64,000 nt of DNA, taken from NCBI GenBank assembly GCA_016794505.1, contig JAEUJZ010000049.1, positions 250,136 to 314,135 on the forward strand, given 5' to 3'. The stretch is from Myxococcales bacterium. Lineage in GTDB: Bacteria; Myxococcota_A; Polyangia; Palsa-1104; JAEUJZ01. Shown piece by piece: positions 62,497 to 64,000 of this stretch. Every line of letters begins with the position of its first letter. Positions within the stretch are counted from its first letter, which is position 1. The notes beneath the pieces are model-generated. The model was not told the origin of the DNA and searched no databases. It saw only the letters and a program-made list of their open reading frames with translations. A program made the translations under genes and the position numbers.

Positions 62497-63255
62497 CTAG
62501 GCGCGCAGCTGATACTGATAGTGCGCGGCGTATTCGCCCGTCAGCGGCAGGCCCAGCACAAGCTCGTTGGCCAAGCGCAGCGAGTCGTGTGTGCCGGCGT
62601 CTGTCCAGTAGCCTTTGAGCACATCGAAGCCCAGCTCTCCGCGATCGATGTAGGCGTTGTTTACGTCGGTGATCTCAAGCTCGCCGCGCCCCGAGGGCTT
62701 GAGCGTCGAGACCACATCGAACACGCGATCGTCGTAGAAGTAGATGCCAGTTACGGCATAGTCGCTGACGGGCCTTTCCGGCTTTTCGTAGATACGCGTC
62801 ACGCGCTCGCCTTCGACCTGGGCCACGCCATAGCGCTGCGGATCAGGAACTCGCTTCAACAAAATGCGGGCGCCGCGACCCTGGCGCGCGAAGTTTTCGA
62901 CATACAGGCCGATGTCGTCCTCAAAGATGTTGTCGCCAAGCAGCACGCACATCTTGTCGCCGCGCGCGAAGTCCCGCGCCAAGCCCAGCGCCTGCGCGAT
63001 GCCACCGGCCGTGTCCTGCACGCGATACGTAAAGTCGCACTCGAACTCGCGACCGCTGCCCAGCAGGCCGACGACATCGCCCATGTGCTCGCAGCCGGTG
63101 ACGATGAGGATCTGGCGAATGCCTGCCGCGACCAGCTTCTTGACCGGGTGGAAGATCATCGGCTCGCGGCCGACCGGAAGGAGGTGCTTGTTGGTGACCT
63201 TGGTCAGTGGCAACAGCCGTGTGCCGGAGCCTCCAGCGAGAACAATGCCTTTCAT
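62497..63255 (-). CDS. rmlA: Glucose-1-phosphate thymidylyltransferase (RmlA-like)
   Basis: First step of dTDP-L-rhamnose synthesis: dTTP + glucose-1-phosphate to dTDP-glucose. The 252 aa protein opens with GIVLAGGSGTRLLPLT, the nucleotide-binding loop, and has VLLGDNIFEDD, YAVTGIYFYD and GYWTDAGTHDSL. It is the shorter RmlA form. AAAAGGAAGG lies upstream of the ATG. The rmlD gene lies 19 nt upstream on the same strand, so they form one operon. Confidence 0.9.
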   Translation of the reverse strand: MKGIVLAGGSGTRLLPLTKVTNKHLLPVGREPMIFHPVKKLVAAGIRQILIVTGCEHMGDVVGLLGSGREFECDFTYRVQDTAGGIAQALGLARDFARGDKMCVLLGDNIFEDDIGLYVENFARQGRGARILLKRVPDPQRYGVAQVEGERVTRIYEKPERPVSDYAVTGIYFYDDRVFDVVSTLKPSGRGELEITDVNNAYIDRGELGFDVLKGYWTDAGTHDSLRLANELVLGLPLTGEYAAHYQYQLRA

Positions 63256-63274
63256 CGGTCCTTCCTTTTGCTAA

Positions 63275-64000
63275 CTAAAGTAGGTTGTAGGCGAGCAGTT
63301 CTTTCAGGTAACCGCGCAGCGCGTCTTCCCACGGCGGCATGGTGAGAAGACCGCGCAGTCGCAGCAAGCGGCAGTCCAGGACGGACATCGCAGGGCGGGG
63401 CGCAGCCGTCGGCAGCGCAGACGTGTCGACGCCTTCAAAGCGCAGGGGCAGGGGACGGCCGAGCTCATTTGCGACGTGGCACAGGGTCTCGGCGAAGGCA
63501 AACCACGACGTCTGTCCCTGACAGGTGGCGTGGTACATGCCGTACTCTCCGTGCTCGCACAGCGCCACGAGCTGATGCGCAAGCGGCCGCACCCACGTTG
63601 GGGATACCTGGCGGCAGCGGTCGATGCGCAGGGACTGACCTTGCTGCAGGCGCGCGACCATCGTCGAAAAGAAGTTTCGCCCACCGCGCCCGTACAGGCC
63701 CCCGACGCGCACGACAAAGGCGCGACGGCAGGCACGCAGGACAAGGTCTTCCCCGGCGCGCTTGCTGCGGGCATAGCAGCCCTGCGGATCGGGCAGATCG
63801 AATTCGTCGTACGGGCGCTGCTGGTCGCCACGAAACACGAAGTCCGTCGAGATGTGACAGACGGCGGCACCAACGGCATCGGTAGCGCGGGCGATCATCT
63901 CGGCGCCAAGCGCGTTGACGAGAAACGCTTTGTCGGACTCGCGCTCGGCTCCATCGACGTCGGTATAGGCGGCGGCGTTAAACACCAAGTGGGCGTCGTG
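63275..64000 (-). CDS. rmlD: dTDP-4-dehydrorhamnose reductase (RmlD), partial
   Basis: Last step of dTDP-L-rhamnose synthesis. Only the C-terminal ~241 residues are inside the window; the N-terminal GxxGxxG nucleotide-binding loop lies beyond the edge. Seen: FNAAAYTDVDGAE, ISTDFVFRG and the active-site pair YARSK. The frame is open to the last base of the window. Confidence 0.88.
   Translation of the reverse strand, partial: HDAHLVFNAAAYTDVDGAERESDKAFLVNALGAEMIARATDAVGAAVCHISTDFVFRGDQQRPYDEFDLPDPQGCYARSKRAGEDLVLRACRRAFVVRVGGLYGRGGRNFFSTMVARLQQGQSLRIDRCRQVSPTWVRPLAHQLVALCEHGEYGMYHATCQGQTSWFAFAETLCHVANELGRPLPLRFEGVDTSALPTAAPRPAMSVLDCRLLRLRGLLTMPPWEDALRGYLKELLAYNLL

Noticed and set aside
1..64000. 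Prophage, insertion sequence or integrative element
   Set aside because: No transposase, integrase, phage structural gene or matching terminal repeats were seen, including around the three tRNA genes.

Overview
This is a GC-rich bacterial chromosome segment with 51 protein genes called and three tRNA genes. No rRNA, CRISPR array, insertion sequence or prophage is visible. About sixteen of the genes encode predicted lipoproteins. Together with a cytochrome P450, C-type lectin, HEAT-repeat, PEGA-repeat, collagen-like and bacterial Ig-like proteins, this suggests a predatory or surface-complex deltaproteobacterium, most likely Myxococcota. That assignment is inference from gene content; there is no phylogenetic marker here that I can read directly.

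Layout. 10-3657: three secreted proteins, including a DUF4331 protein. 3733-9636: a tight three-gene operon of a cytochrome P450, an exosortase fused to an EpsI-like domain, and a multi-spanning VIT/vWA protein that ends in a PEP-CTERM sorting signal, so a protease and its probable dedicated substrate sit side by side. 9715-17622: an OPA-type transporter, serine acetyltransferase (cysE), the lipid II flippase murJ, small lipoproteins and a cN-II-like 5'-nucleotidase. 17686-25665: a proteolytic and surface region. It holds a lipoprotein that joins a type I periplasmic-binding domain to a legumain-like C13 peptidase, a metzincin-like lipoprotein upstream in the same operon, a divergent C-type lectin lipoprotein, and a beta-rich plus HEAT-repeat protein. 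25771-37420: TerB-like, Ca-dependent PI-PLC-like, an AT-rich two-gene module, rtcB, a D-aminoacylase-type amidohydrolase, a CysQ/IMPase-type phosphatase, Ppx/GppA, a PHB-depolymerase-like esterase, YgfZ and an HPt protein. 37563-38982: an unknown secreted protein whose ATG lies 3 nt after a tRNA-Leu gene, then tRNA-Lys and tRNA-Arg. 39148-46372: TPR-AAA ATPase, UbiA-type prenyltransferase, dienelactone hydrolase, a pterin cluster (SDR, PTPS-like, folB), a glycosyltransferase and small membrane or lipoproteins. 46459-59037: mostly envelope proteins, including an operon of MORN/barrel, GH18-like and ATP-grasp proteins. 59068-64000: a PEGA protein, a CgeB-like glycosyltransferase, rmlA and a partial rmlD, the near edge of a polysaccharide locus that continues past the window.

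Gene expression. Starts fall into two classes. About twenty genes have a clear purine-rich ribosome binding site. Eleven others lack one and instead carry a TANNNT hexamer 6-9 nt before the start codon, which is where a -10 element sits if the mRNA begins at or next to the start codon. This suggests frequent leaderless transcription. Several gene pairs overlap as ATGA or GTGA (exosortase/substrate, PTPS/folB, GH18-like/ATP-grasp, the AT-rich pair), a sign of translational coupling.
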